64,000 nt of DNA from Daphnia pulex (Eukaryota; Arthropoda; Branchiopoda; Diplostraca; Daphniidae): positions 6,563,001-6,627,000 of the forward strand of contig NC_060026.1 in the NCBI RefSeq assembly GCF_021134715.1, given 5' to 3'. Position numbers and translations under genes: made by a program. Below are positions 1 to 11,117 of this stretch, one piece after another (position 1 is the stretch's first letter; the number at the start of each line of letters is the position of its first letter). The notes under the pieces were generated by a model that did no database searches, was not told the origin of the DNA, and saw only the letters and a program-made list of their open reading frames with translations.

Positions 1-89
1 TTCTTTGGTCCAACCTCCTAAGGTAATTTGTCATGCTATATTAATTAACAGACTTCTCTGCAACAGTTTTTGCATCCCAAAGGGATAGT

Positions 90-617
90 AAGGCATCACA
101 GTAGGAGGAAAAAGATGTCGGCACTTCCTTCCCCAGGTATTTAAATTTTAATAATTGTTTATTTATCTAGTTATTTTGTTTTCTTAATGAATAGGTGGAG
201 GTTCTGGTGGGAGTGGAGGCGAGGCTGGGCCTACTCCTCACTGGCTATGCAGCGTTTGCAACACGCCAAACCATTGTGGGCGTTTTGACTCCGTCTTCTC
301 TAAGCTAAACAGAAGATTCAGCAAAGAAACAAACGAGTTTTCAAAGCAATAAAAAATACTAAAAAGCAGCAAAAATTTCTCAACGCAACAACAGCTTTGT
401 CCACCGCACTATCTGCAGCTTCATTGGCAGCTTTAGCTGCAGGTTCCCCACCGCTGTTAATGCAGCTACTGCTATTCCTTGTATTTCTGCTGCTACTACT
501 TCTACTCCTGCTGCTGCTGTCCCTACTGGTGCTGCTCCTTCTTTCGTGGCCTCGTATCCATCCATCAACTCGTCTCCCACTGAGCCGATGGAGTGGCGCA
601 ACATTATTAGTAGGCTA
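90..617 (+). pseudogene. RanBP2-type zinc-finger unit, decayed (copy 1)
   Basis: A short exon-like piece ends at the donor near 137. An acceptor (AATAG, 194) then opens a Gly/Ser-rich linker followed by a RanBP2-like finger read as WLCSVCNTPNHCGRF. The second Cys pair is lost, with Ser or Phe in its place. The frame stops near 350. An Ala/Thr-rich segment follows in another frame (LNATTALSTALSAASL) and ends in TEPMEWRNI. It matches the units near 11363 and 12400, so an indel separates the finger from this tail. RanBP2 fingers usually bind single-stranded RNA or ubiquitin/Ran. Here the lost cysteines and frame breaks argue for a relic. The poly-Leu reading of 397-618 is only the wrong frame of the Ala-rich tail. 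Confidence 0.6.
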
Positions 618-1155
618 AGATAAGAATATATTTTTTTAAAATTTACATTTAAAAATGTTCTTTTTTCGTTTTAAACCCCTCCAGAAACAGTGGCTGCTCA
701 ACGTTGCGAGAACTGTGCTCGCTTGCTTCTTCTGATGATGCCAGGAGGAAATCGATCCAAATTTCAACGGCATGATCTAATTTCCCTGTTACATTTTTGG
801 AAACGGTCTGTAAAAAAATTTCTTTTTCTCCGGTAGCTCCGGAAGCTGAGGAAGCTCCGCTGAAAACTCTGCTTTTCAGCATTTGATAAGAAATAATATT
901 TCCACTTTGGAGTTTGTGAATGGGGGATTCACAAACTCCAAAGTGGAAATATTGTAGGGGGGGGGGGGCCCTACAATGACAAAAAAATTCCATGGAGTTC
1001 AATTCTTTGCAATTCTTTGCATTTATCTGTTGGCAATTATCTGCTGACGACGCTGTCGCCTCATTGACTGAGATACAGGATTGCAGGCTGAATATACAGC
1101 AATGCCAATGCCAAATATGAATATAAAAACACGACTTTTAATAATCAATATATTT
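618..1155. other. No gene recognised; G-tract palindrome inside
   Basis: AT-rich, non-coding by inspection. The short ORFs here lack family motifs and are broken in copy 2. The stretch holds the palindrome at 895-980, annotated separately. Confidence 0.5.
895..980. repeat. Foldback palindrome at a poly-G tract, present only in copy 1
   Basis: A 27-bp arm (about 895-921) ending in TTTGTGAAT is followed by GGGGG and its reverse complement (about 927-953). A G run then leads to CCCTAC. Copy 2 (14595-14645) has the left arm once, followed by a C tract of about 15 and CTACAATGAC. The copy 1 structure is what a template switch or strand-switch chimera at a C/G homopolymer would give. Confidence 0.85.
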
Positions 1156-1431
1156 TTATTCTGCAACGCTGCCTGAATGAGGTGTTCCTAATTCTGAAGT
1201 GTGTCTAAATATAGCCGACTTGATGGAATAGTTCAAGCCTAGAGTTTCCCCATCTCTCCCGTACTTTCGTCTTAACGCAGTCTCCACCTCTTTTAAAGCG
1301 AAGTTCTTATTGAGATCAGCGCACTCTAGTGAAGGCAAAAACAACTTGAAAATAAACCTGCCGGTTATTTTGAATTTTCCGACGCACCGAGTACAACAAC
1401 AACTAACAGGTAGCTTTTGATTTTTTGGCAC
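1156..1431 (-). other. Unrecognised 91-codon ORF, unchanged in both block copies
   Basis: A minus-strand frame of 91 codons starting MPKNQKLPVSCCC. Its counterpart at 14819-15094 gives the same translation although flanking sequence has diverged. It contains a CCCTRC cysteine cluster and an Ala-Leu-Arg-Arg-Lys-Tyr stretch. I do not recognise a family. Conservation could mean selection, an exon of a larger gene, or simply young age of the duplication. No splice or promoter signal was convincing. Confidence 0.25.
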
Positions 1432-1678
1432 GACGGATTATCGGGCTGTAGATGAAAAAAAAGCTTTCCCGTGAGTGGACTTGAACACTAATCTAATGCG
1501 TATTTTTATTCTCCGGACTTTGTATTTTTTGTTTCTCTTTTTCTCCATTTTATCTTGTTATATTTTCTAAGTAGTAAGAAGCAATACAATTCCCTGGTGA
1601 GTTAATGATGGATCGTCGTATATGTCCATATTATTATCTTCATTGAAATCCGCTTCATTCACTTCTTCCCCTTCGACT

Positions 1679-1915
1679 TGGGCCATTCGTGATGAGAGAA
1701 ACCCTGGCATCCGTTCCACTTGGGCCAGCAGTGTTGACATATACGCTTGCGTTCCTTCCACTTGGTCCAGCAGTGTTGATAGATACGCGGGCGTTCCTTC
1801 CACTTGGGCCCACAGTGTTGGTAGAAACACTGGCGATCATTTCAGTCGGACCAGCAGTATTGGTAGATACGCTGACGTTCCTTTCATTTTTGACAGCAGT
1901 GTTGATAGATTATGT
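1679..1915. repeat. 42-bp minisatellite (about 6 units), copy 1
   Basis: About six imperfect units of 39-42 bp with the core CCAGCAGTGTTGATAGATAC. Because 42 is a multiple of 3, several frames on both strands stay open and give 14-residue peptide repeats (minus strand: LSTLLxQVEGTxAY). The overlapping ORFs are a consequence of the repeat and are not taken as genes. Confidence 0.85.
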
Positions 1916-1948
1916 GCTTTTCTTGAGCACTTCTCCTTAACAAAATAA

Positions 1949-2959
1949 GAGACCAATTTAATAGTCCCGGATGAAAACCTTTTTACTTTTTTTTCTAGAA
2001 ACTGTGACTTGTATTTATCTGACCAGCTATATAGTATAGTAATATGGTAGGTAGATAATTCAATTATTATGGTTAATTTAAATAATTCAGTTTGCCCAAA
2101 ATGCTGGTATTCCTGGGTAAGAAATAAACAGTGTGTGTTGATGGATTCACGCTAGCTCGGTAAATGAATTTCGCGCCAAAAACAGTTTCAGCTTCTTCCA
2201 CTAGGTGAAAATGTCTGCTAGAGCTAAAGAATATTCTTCTGCTAATGGAAATATTAATTTAGATCTCAAACGATTTCACAAATACCTGTTTATGTGGCAA
2301 AACAGATGCCAAACCTAAATTTGTGTACTCTTCAATAATATTGCTATTGGCTATACAACCAGATGGCGAGGCATCTGGCGTTCAACTCAAGAACCTTGAG
2401 AAAAGGGGTGTATTCTCATAGATGTTTTGGCCGTTTTTCAGCCAAGCGAATAGATCATTGTCCCCTCGTAGTCCAATAACGATGTATAAGAGTGCCAACT
2501 CCTTTACTCCTTGGCATGTGCAACGATATGGGAATGAACCACTATTAGCAGATCATATGACTATCACATTTTATTCATAAAAATGAAGTATTTTTCTCTC
2601 TGGCCTCAATGACAAATAGCTTTGTTAAATGCTACGAGTAACCTAGTCGCTAAAAATCATATGATTTGATTTTCTTTACCAACTATCAACTTAATTTTTG
2701 TGTTGTGCTTCTTAGACACATCGTTCGTTTATCAGAACTTTTAAAGAACCATTTTTGTATCGATTATTGAAAAAAATGCCTTTGCCGTTCGAAATTTTGG
2801 TTGATCAGCGCAAAATGTGCCCCGGTGTATTTTCGCTTAGGAAACGTTAGACAATTTTGCCGTTGTCGTAACAATTCTTGAATTCCTTTTCAAGCTGAAT
2901 TCTTGAGTACTTTTAATCCCCTAAATTTCACTTTTTACTTAATTTTTTTTTAACTTAAA
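1949..2959. other. No gene recognised
   Basis: AT-rich sequence shared with copy 2 (15613-16623). No coding frame with recognisable motifs was seen. Confidence 0.5.
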
Positions 2960-2962
2960 TTA

Positions 2963-3290
2963 GCCAACTAAAAGTGAATTTCCAATAACGAAAACAAGTT
3001 GTCCTATTTCGCCAATAGCCATATACAGTATTCCCAGATTACAGATTCCCTTTAGATAGGCCAACATTCTCTTAACTGCTCTCAGGTGGCCAACGAAATC
3101 TGTAATGTCCGGGCGTATAACATTTGTAAGATACAAAAGGACTCCAACTACTGATGTTGAATGGGACATCCCTCCCTCGCTCCTTGGCAACATTGATGCA
3201 TTTGGGCGGGTTTTTGGGTCATTAGGCGTTAGGACTTGCCTTTCTTCTTGAGTAGACTGAAAAGGATGTACCTTTACGAAATAATTATTT
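2963..3290 (-). pseudogene. Ty1/copia-type pol remnant (end of reverse transcriptase), copy 1
   Basis: The minus-strand translation contains VVGVLLYLTNVIRPDITDFV followed by VKRMLAYLKGICNLGILY. This matches the conserved C-terminal RT block of Copia elements (GSLLYLxxxTRPDI, then RVLRYLKGTxxLGL). About 10-15 residues normally between the two blocks are missing, and the frame fades after MAIGEIGQL, so it is a deleted relic. The same deletion is in copy 2 (16627-16954), so it predates the block duplication. Confidence 0.75.
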
Positions 3291-4975
3291 GATTTTTTGG
3301 TCTGTCACGTTCCATGTAACGGGGAGAAACTGGGTAGGTGGAAGGTTGCGGATCTAGAATTCACTTCCATGTTGTCCACAATAGTTAGTGAGACCTCGTC
3401 TCCTCTAACACGACACGATACGTCTCCGTGCCGAGGTTTATGTTTCCAGATTCTTTTTTTCCAAATTCTTCTTTAAAAAATCAATAGCCGTCCTACTCCA
3501 TTGGCTTCCAGAGACAGGTCTCCAAGGTTCAACCACGTACGTCAGTCAGGATGAATTTGGTAGCTAAAGGAGGTGAATCTTTGATGCATGCTTGAGTTTC
3601 AGTTTAATCAACAGTGCGTATAAGAGACAAGGTAATAGCGCAGAATTTCCCATGATCAACACAGAAAACATGAAATTTTCCAGTAGCTGCACTCAGTTTC
3701 AGATCAGAACCTATGGATTTATGCATCTCATTGTCTATAGATATAAAGTACATTTTTTTTAGTATCCAGCTCATCTATTTTTTTAATGAGGACACTGCTT
3801 CCAACTTTTTATTCGTGTGTTGGATGCTATTTTTCATTCGGAGGCTTTTTTTGTGTGAGGCACCACAAAATACAGGCATGGTCCTTGAAGGCTACGATGA
3901 GATCGGTCGATATGCGTTACGTTCAAATAGGACAGCATCTTCCCCAGAATTTCTGGTTTGTGCAAAAACAAATAATAAGAAAAACAATTAGTCTTTTGTT
4001 TAAGTTTGAGAAAAGACATACATAGTTACATTCAACGACGAAAAAGGGATTTGGTGATTGATCTTAGTTGCAGGGCAAGACCGCTTTAATTACCTGGGAT
4101 ATCAACACTAATCAATTTCGAAAAATTTTGGCATGCAGGATGACATACCAAAAACAGTGTTGCTAATAATTCCGTTTGAAAAAGAAAACATATAATATTT
4201 AACCCATATTATACAACCCAAAGCAAACGCAATCATCCACCTATTTTCCTTTTTTCTCCTCCATCCTCCAGCTTCCGACTGGTGGAATGATAGTTGTTTG
4301 TCGGAACCCAGTAGAACGCTAATGTCTTTGGGTTTTTTAAAAATGGCCTGGATGGCCATTTCTCTCAGATAAAATTCTCAATTGACCATGTCGGTATCAA
4401 TATGAGATTTGGTACGGTGATTGTGAGCTTCATCCTGAATTTTTTCTTGTCGATAAATGCCCAGTTTTCTTTTCATGAGGCGACGAAAAGGCTTGCCAAA
4501 TAAAAAAAAATCCTTGTCGATTGTTTCGATGAGGGAATCCATTTTTGAGCCTTAGCTAATAATACTTAGGACTTGTTTCAAAACAATCGGCCAAAATTTG
4601 ACACTGCGGAATTTCGATAAAGTCACGATTTTCGTCTTTCAGAGTTTTGGATACCCGACTAACTAGGGATTCGGTGAATTTTGTAACGTGCTCGTTATGT
4701 TGAAGCGTGTTTAATTTTGTAATGCAGTATTTCGAAAGAGATCTTTCTTCCATGTCCCATGGAATATATTACAGTGGGGGGGGGGGGGTTGCTGCTTATT
4801 CCACTGGCTGTGCTGGTTCAACGACTGCTGGCTGCACTGGCATCACTGACTGACTTTGCTCAGAAGACAGATTTTCACCGGTTCGTGTTTCAAAAAATTT
4901 TCTTTTCAGATAGTTGCAGATACTGGATATGATCCTGTGAGACATCCAAGCCTCATACAAGTAAGTAAGTAAGTA
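3291..4975. other. No intact gene; possible small exon next to the insertion site
   Basis: Mostly anonymous AT-rich sequence with a poly-G tract near 4777. Near the right end a possible exon is read after a TTTTCTTTTCAG acceptor: IVADTGYDPVRHPSLIQ, followed by a donor made of a GTAAGTAAGTAAG microsatellite. The copy 2 equivalent (before 18551) is also open. A 65-codon minus-strand frame at 4556-4753 has a close copy at 18145-18342 but no recognised family. Confidence 0.35.
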
Positions 4976-5449
4976 TCCCGCGTCAATAGTGCAAACGCTT
5001 GAAATTTTTTAAGAAAGTAAATTTACTTTTTAGGTCAAGATAATGACAGTAGGCCTAGTTATTAGAACCAAAAACCAATTTATTTTCTTTCTAGATGCCG
5101 TTTTTCTCTAGTATTTCTCTTGATTGCGCGTCCAGTATATATATATTTTTTCCCTCCAAAATTAATTATCCAATATCTTAAAATTGTTCAATTCATCGTG
5201 TTTCTTTTTTTATAATTGATTATATTTTGTTTTAAACTTGTTGCAACCCATAAAAAACTAAAATCGCTTTCGCTACGAGAAATCTTAATTAAAAAAAAAA
5301 CCCACAACCGATGATTGATAAATGCTTTAAATGAAAATTTTTATTTAATAATTGTTTTTTTATATATTGAATCTTTTCTTACTGTATTGTTATACTATGT
5401 GTGAATTTTGTATTACTCTATAAAATTTTGTCACCAGTAACGCACGAGA

Positions 5450-7161
5450 ATGTTTGTTCTCCGTATGCTACTGCTGCTAGGCCTATACGCTCTAGGCCTA
5501 AACGCTCTCGAGGTCACCGTCTGTGATTGCGAGCAAGCGTCTCAAAAAGGAATTCTGCAATTCTCCGATGAAGACTGTCAGCCCGAAAAAAATGAAAATC
5601 GCACAAATGCAGTTAATTATTCAGTATATACTGAAAAACGGGAAGAATTAAAATTCCTTGGCTATATTTGTGCAAGATAGAAGCAAATCAAACACATTAC
5701 TACAAGCTTCTTCGGTCAAAAAGTGGTTGTGCCTGACAAAATTGCCTTGGAAACCTCACCTCTTGAGTGCCTAACAATGTACGAAAGCCGTCGGTGCAAC
5801 GAACAACCAATGACGATCAACGACAATAAATTTTTCTACGATCAAGAACCAGTGGAAGATGGATGGTGGTTGGAAACAGTCACAGTTGAATTATTAACTG
5901 TGCCGTCGAAAAAATCCAACTGTACCAAGAAAAAGAAGGGGAAAGTTTTTCAACTCCCCTTGGAGTAGCGCCAGCAACAGCAGGCAGCATATCCCACAAT
6001 CACCTTACTTTAATTTGGGATAAAACATTTACCGTAAAATCAGAGCCTAAAGCACGTCTGGTTGAATCTGGTGTCGCAATAATAATAACAACCGAAACAT
6101 CGAATAAATTCCGAATGCAAGATGAAGAAAAAGAACTAGAATTTCACATACAAATAACGAACAAGAGGTGCCTCCCACCACTGACAACTTGTGACGTTAA
6201 AGCAGATGCTTTTGACTTGATAGGCCAACCTAAACTATACATTTTCACAACACTAATTATTCCGAAAAATTCTTTGCTAGAGGAAGGGTCAAGAAAACGC
6301 CCGGTGTTGAAAGAAGATGCAAGTATTGATGTCGTCGCCAACTTTCAATACTTGCGTGACCAACTCCTCGACAACGAAAACGACTTGACTCGAGAAATAG
6401 AGAACTTACAGTGCGAGAAAAGGAAAGCTACCCATGAACGTGTTGTTTCTACAGCCCAGTTTAACGGATGGCTGGCAGCATCCATGGTCAACCTTCCGAA
6501 GTGTACTAAACTGAGCGCGTTCGGAAAAACAGTGCTTGCTATTACTTGCAAAGTGCGCAACGTGTCGTTCGCTGCAGAAGTGACAAACTGTGGACCTCAG
6601 CCAAAATTTGAAAAATATACCATAAATCGTGACGGTTGGGAATTAGTTCCGTTTTCACCGTTTTATTGGTCTGTAGGCTTTATAAACTTTAATGATAAGC
6701 CGTATGCTTACAGCAATGGGACTTGGCAGCCAATCGTCGCACAGATTGTGGTCCCAACACAAACACTGGCGCATTCATTTCGCTATAATGAAGTGAAATA
6801 TTTTGATTATGTGCACCAATCTAATCCAGCATATAACGACGCCCTATTGGACAGCATGAACGTGCTAGCAGATATCGTTTCAACAATTAACGATCACTCC
6901 ACCGGAAATTTCACGCCATCTCACGTTCCAAGGACCACTAATATCTTAGTCAACGCCGAAGAATTGTCTGTCTACCCGGATTGGATTGAAAAAATAAAGA
7001 AATATTTTCTTCTTGCAGTAGTCATCATCATCGCTATTATCCTGATTCGCATTTTCATAGCTTGTGGCTGTTGCAATCTGCTTAAAAGTTTTTGCTGTTT
7101 TCTATGCAAACCTAAAGCTACCACCGCCGTCAATCCACGCCCGCGCCGTCCTTTGAATTGA
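5450..7161 (+). pseudogene. Envelope-like glycoprotein, broken by one stop and one frameshift
   Basis: Begins with a hydrophobic signal peptide (Leu-rich, residues 1-20) followed by a CDC motif. It has many cysteines and possible N-glycosylation sites. The C-terminus has a strong membrane anchor (about 7009-7060) and a Cys-rich tail (CGCC, CC). The reading frame is interrupted by a TAG at 5678-5680 in an otherwise continuous frame, and shifts frame near 5955-5970 before the long 3' part (6115-7161). Expected role in an intact element: envelope glycoprotein of an insect-type endogenous retrovirus or of a retroelement that captured a viral glycoprotein. The parent family (errantivirus, BEL/Pao or chuvirus-like) cannot be fixed by eye. 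The region is preceded by TTTCTTTCTAG (about 5085-5095), a possible acceptor. Confidence 0.65.
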
Positions 7162-7190
7162 ATTACGGGGCGTAATTCAACGGAGGTGGG

Positions 7191-7905
7191 AGTGATGTAT
7201 TATACTATTTTATTTGAATATTATTTACACATACCATATATAGTTATGTGCGAAACTAGCGCTATAGTTATTTTGGCCAAGTTTTTATTGTATACGCTTC
7301 ATGTACTGCTTCTTCCATTATTATAATTTTATTGTGCTTAAACCAGCTTAATTAGAATTATGAAGCTAGATTTGCAGCCACAAACACGTTTATTTTCAGC
7401 TGCCAATCTGGAATGTTCTTACCTGTTCTCGATTTGCAAACATTTATATTTAGCATTTTGTACGAGGGTTTATAAGGGACTCTCGATTCGCCAGTCTTAG
7501 TTCAGTCTCTTTTCAGCTCTTGATTTACGTCAGTTCTCTTCCAGTCTTTAGTACTTGATTTACTTCCGTCTTGTGTTCCTGTTCTAGTCTGGATTTATCT
7601 TAGTTCCCTTCTTCAAATCGTGTCTAACAGTTACCGGTCCCTTTTTGTGTACCGAGAATTATTAGTGTTGAGCTCTGTGTTGAGTTCTAGTGCTGTGTCA
7701 ACAAGTGTCTTACCCTGTCGCCTATTCTTCTATTTCCATCTCAGTAACGATATGTCTATCTTAATTATTATTTGTGCTACTAGTTATTAGTGTTAGTCCA
7801 ATACATCGGCTTGTGGGTAAAACGCCTCTGGTTGTTTATTCCTTATTATTTTTAGTCTTCTCTTTGTAAAGTTATTCCGTCCAAGAGGATGGATCTTTAC
7901 ATAAT
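7191..7905 (+). repeat. 3' LTR-like region of the env element
   Basis: Follows a purine-rich tract (GGAGGTGGG, 7182-7190) just downstream of the env stop, as a 3' LTR should. The ends read AGTGATG...CATAAT if taken to the insertion breakpoint, or TG...CA at 7193-7901. An internal TATAAGGG (7471) is followed about 30 bp later by TTCAGTCTC, an initiator-like start. No second copy exists in the window, so the ends are inferred from the empty site. Confidence 0.6.
7471..7510 (+). promoter_or_regulatory. TATA plus initiator of the LTR
   Basis: TATAAGGG at 7471-7478 and TTCAGTCTC about 30 bp downstream match the TCAGT-type initiator spacing of arthropod core promoters. It sits inside the LTR-like region, where the U3/R boundary is expected. 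Confidence 0.45.
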
Positions 7906-8043
7906 AGTAAGAAGCATTCCAAGCTCCAGTGATGGATTGGGATTGGAGACGGTAAGGAAAATATTTTGTCCTAAATATAAAAAAACAACAACATTAAATT
8001 TATGATGGAAATCCAAAGGGGGGGGGGGGATTTAACAGTGTGT

Positions 8044-8361
8044 GTTGACTACGGCTGTAGTCCAGGACGTGACGCACGGACAGATCATGGAACAAATCAT
8101 AGAAAATTTCCGTTAAGAGGCTCCCCTTTAAAAAATGTGTTCCTATAGGATGATTCTAAGGTTCACAGAAATCCCCATATGGGTAAAGAATCTCGAGATA
8201 AATACGGTGTTGAGTGTAGTGTATATGGTATGTGCGAATTATTCGATCAAAATAAAAAAATGGTGGAAGTTTTTTTGTTGGTGACGTCGTTCTTCCATTC
8301 AGTAATATGGTTGGTGGGTTTCACAGTGCTGACAGAAGAGAGTGATATTCAAACTTTTTAA
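8044..8361 (+). pseudogene. Decayed coding relic, possibly THAP-like (copy 1)
   Basis: The frame reads YGCSPGRD, then HRKFPL, then a stop, and resumes for 60 codons (8179-8361). The Cys plus H-x-FP spacing recalls the start of a THAP domain, but the second Cys pair is absent. The related stretch at 18690-19012 differs by several changes, with its own stops. Treated as a relic. Confidence 0.25.
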
Positions 8362-8390
8362 ACTATCGTGCTATTAGCCAATACCTCTAT

Positions 8391-8780
8391 CAGATACAAA
8401 TATGTAAACAACAATACAAAATAATGGACCATCAAAACAATTGACTAGCGAAACCACGTAATAAATTGCCTCTATATTAGTTGTAATTTTGAAAATAATA
8501 GACTATGCTGGCCATGGGGAAGGCTATGGTGGAATAAGAATGGTTTTAAGTAAGGCAGTGACCGACGAACAATTGAAATTCGTAAAAAGGTCAAACGAGT
8601 ATTCAACAGCGGAGACCACCTTTTTTTTAGCTCTATCAAACTAAAAAACGTCGACCCCTTTATACCCCCTATACTCATACCCCTTAAAACTGTCAATGTG
8701 GGACTTACTTTTAATGTTGTTTAACAAAACTGCTACACTGGTCTGGCTAAAAGAAGAAATTGTATTGAGAATATCTTTTG
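8391..8780. other. Segment absent from block copy 2
   Basis: Copy 2 joins ATACCTCTAT directly to CTATAAAAATG (about 19035-19050), whereas copy 1 has about 390 bp between the equivalent points. No TIR, poly-A or clear target duplication was seen, so it may be an insertion in copy 1 or a deletion in copy 2. Confidence 0.7.
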
Positions 8781-9273
8781 GATAAAAATGTTGATATTTC
8801 ATTTAAAAAACTTACAAAGTAAAACTCACTCCTATGAATCATTAACCGGACATGTTTACTCCATTGAAAAGGTAAATGTGTTCTAAGTAAAGATAACAAT
8901 GCTAAAGCTCCACCAAAATGAAGTAAATATTTCTTGTAATAGTATTATTTTCTTTACTTGTTGTCTTTCTTCGGCTCGTAAATTTGAATTTAGTCAGACT
9001 TTTCTCCAAATTCTCCTTTAATCTCTCCTCAAAATCCAACGGCACCCCTTAACGAAGGTACTCCATTTGCAGATTATTCTACCAGTTTTTATCATGCAAA
9101 TAAGTTTTACGATTAGGGGAAAAATATTTTTTTTAAAACTTATTTTAGAAATATGAATATGTAACCATTTATTATTTCAGAACTATATCAGAATAATAAA
9201 AAACTGCTTGCTAAACAATGAAATATATGTTCTGCCTATAAATGCATTTTCTTGTATAAACTCTTTACAAAAC

Positions 9274-11117
9274 CCAACGTCGGACACAGGAAAGCTTGTA
9301 TAATTTGTTGGTTGGAGCCCGCTGAAACTAGATAAAGCAAACGAACGTTTCTTCACGAGGATCTCACGATGATTTGTTATAATGAAAATATAATGGAAAA
9401 ATTTAAAGTGACAATCAATCAGGCCAATTTGCCACCTCTGTGTCTTTGGTATAGCGAAGATCTCCACATTTAACAAATGCCCCTCGCGTTTTTTACAGTT
9501 GTCTCTCAGACTGTTGCCCTTCAAAACTATTGCCCTCATAACTAAAGCCCCCCTTACTAATTCTCCCCAATAATAAATAAAAATTTCTCACCTAATTTAA
9601 TTTGAATGAAATAAAGTAAATAATAGCCTATGAGTAAGTTTAAATCAAGTTAATCATCACGATTTTTTTTCCAATACCTTCTTAAATTTGTACCGGAATT
9701 AAAAGTGTAAAAAATTTTCTCATGACAACAATCTCATGACGGATCATGAGGCTTCCGTAATCACAAACAATAAAAAAATACCTCCCCTTCCTAACAGGAA
9801 GATTTAAACGAGAAGTGAAAAATCTGTTCATGCAGCCGACTAAAGTTGCGTAATTCGAGAAACTGACTAGGTTTCAAATAAATTGGACTTCGCAATTCTC
9901 TTATTATTATCACATAAACATACATGTCGCTATCGAAAAATTGGGGTTTTGGGCCTGTTATGGTGACAGCGAAATCACCACTTTGAATTGAAGGAAGCTT
10001 TGATTGACGTCATTGCGCATGGTCTCTTTGAACTGAGAAACTTTAACAACAGGTAAATAATGAGAGGCAGATATCAGGAATGATGTATTTGGTTACACTT
10101 TACGTCAAGAGCGGAGCTGCGGTTGTTGATAAAATTGTTATCAATCTAAAAAATGCAAATTTGAGGAAAGAAGCATTTTTGGACAAGCGAAAATTGGAAG
10201 AAAAAATTGTTTCCACTGACAGGATGGCTTACACAGAATATCATACAACAACATATACTTAAGCCATGGATGAAATAGAGTGGAAAAAAGTGTCTTTTGA
10301 CATGGAGTTCGTTCATTTTATCGTACAGGGTCATTTAAGAAACTATTTCGTACAGCTGTTTCCTATAAGATATCGTTCCTGTGCTGCCATTGCCATTATG
10401 TGTTGAGGAATGAAAAATCTAAAAAACATAATTCTCCTGCATTCCAAAAGAGGAGCCGATCGTTGCCGGATAAGAGATCGGGTAACAAAAAAACCCGACG
10501 TTTGGATCTCGATCCCGGTGAACACCCCACAAAGGAATCAGGAAAAGAATATGAATAATTACGACTCATTGAAAATTATTTATCATCAAGTCAATTAGTG
10601 TAAGTTTCCTTCAGTTCAAGTTTAGTCTTTAAGCAACCCGAAGTCTATATTTTTCAAAAACTATTTTAAGTTCGATTCCGAACCAAAACCTAACACAACC
10701 TAACCAAAACTGCTACATTTAAGAAAACCACACATAACAAGACTTTGCTTTTAATAGACTTAGAAAAATAAAAGGGGCAATGAGAGAGCTTCTTACTAAA
10801 ATAAATAAAACAGTGAAGCAGACGCCTCTGCACAAATTTGTTTATTTACAATTTAGATGTAAACAAGCAGACGAGTTTCTTTTTAGACTTTAACAAGCAA
10901 TTATTTAAATTATGCACTAATTAACACAACTAATGAGGTAAATATTTTTCATTAGAATTCGATTTTTGGATACATCGAACAACATTGATTTGTTTTTTGA
11001 ATTCGAATTCAATTGTTTTTTTTCGATTTAGCGACAAATATTGAATAGCTATTGTATAACATTAAAACTAAATTTTCTAGAAACCGATTTGTCATTATAA
11101 TAATGTATAATAATATA
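9274..11117. other. No gene recognised
   Basis: Unique AT-rich sequence between the block end and the zinc-finger cluster. The ORFs here are short (60-62 codons) and lack family motifs. Confidence 0.5.

Larger units (their letters stand above)
4976..7905 (+). mobile_element. LTR-retroelement fragment: env-like gene plus one LTR
   Basis: Copy 2 lacks this stretch: its sequence runs straight from the GTAAG microsatellite into GTAAGAAGCATTCC (18551-18570). In copy 1 about 2.93 kb is inserted there. The insert holds about 470 bp of unassigned sequence, an envelope-like coding region (5450-7161), a purine-rich tract (7182-7190) and an LTR-like region to 7905. No 5' LTR, gag or pol is present, so it is a 5'-truncated or recombined element. 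AGTA occurs on both sides, but the left side is an AGTA microsatellite, so this target duplication is uninformative. Insertion after the block duplication is inferred. Confidence 0.75.
1..9273. repeat. Large direct repeat, copy 1
   Basis: This stretch is repeated in the same orientation at 13705-19537. The offset is 13704 at the left and 13664 after about 970, so a net 40 bp is missing from copy 2 there. Copy 1 carries two extra segments: the env/LTR insert at 4976-7905 and about 390 bp at 8391-8780. A short segment at about 4099-4195 is replaced by unrelated sequence in copy 2. Homology ends abruptly at about 9273. The left end lies outside the window, because copy 2 continues upstream into zinc-finger exons. 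Scattered single-base differences show the copies are diverged and not an assembly echo. Confidence 0.93.

Noticed and set aside
397..618. Leu-rich plus-strand ORF (also 14101-14322)
   Set aside because: It is the wrong frame of a CTG-rich Ala/Thr coding tail; other frames match sister zinc-finger units.
1622..1948. Overlapping ORFs on both strands
   Set aside because: They follow from the 42-bp minisatellite staying open in several frames; no promoter or splice support.
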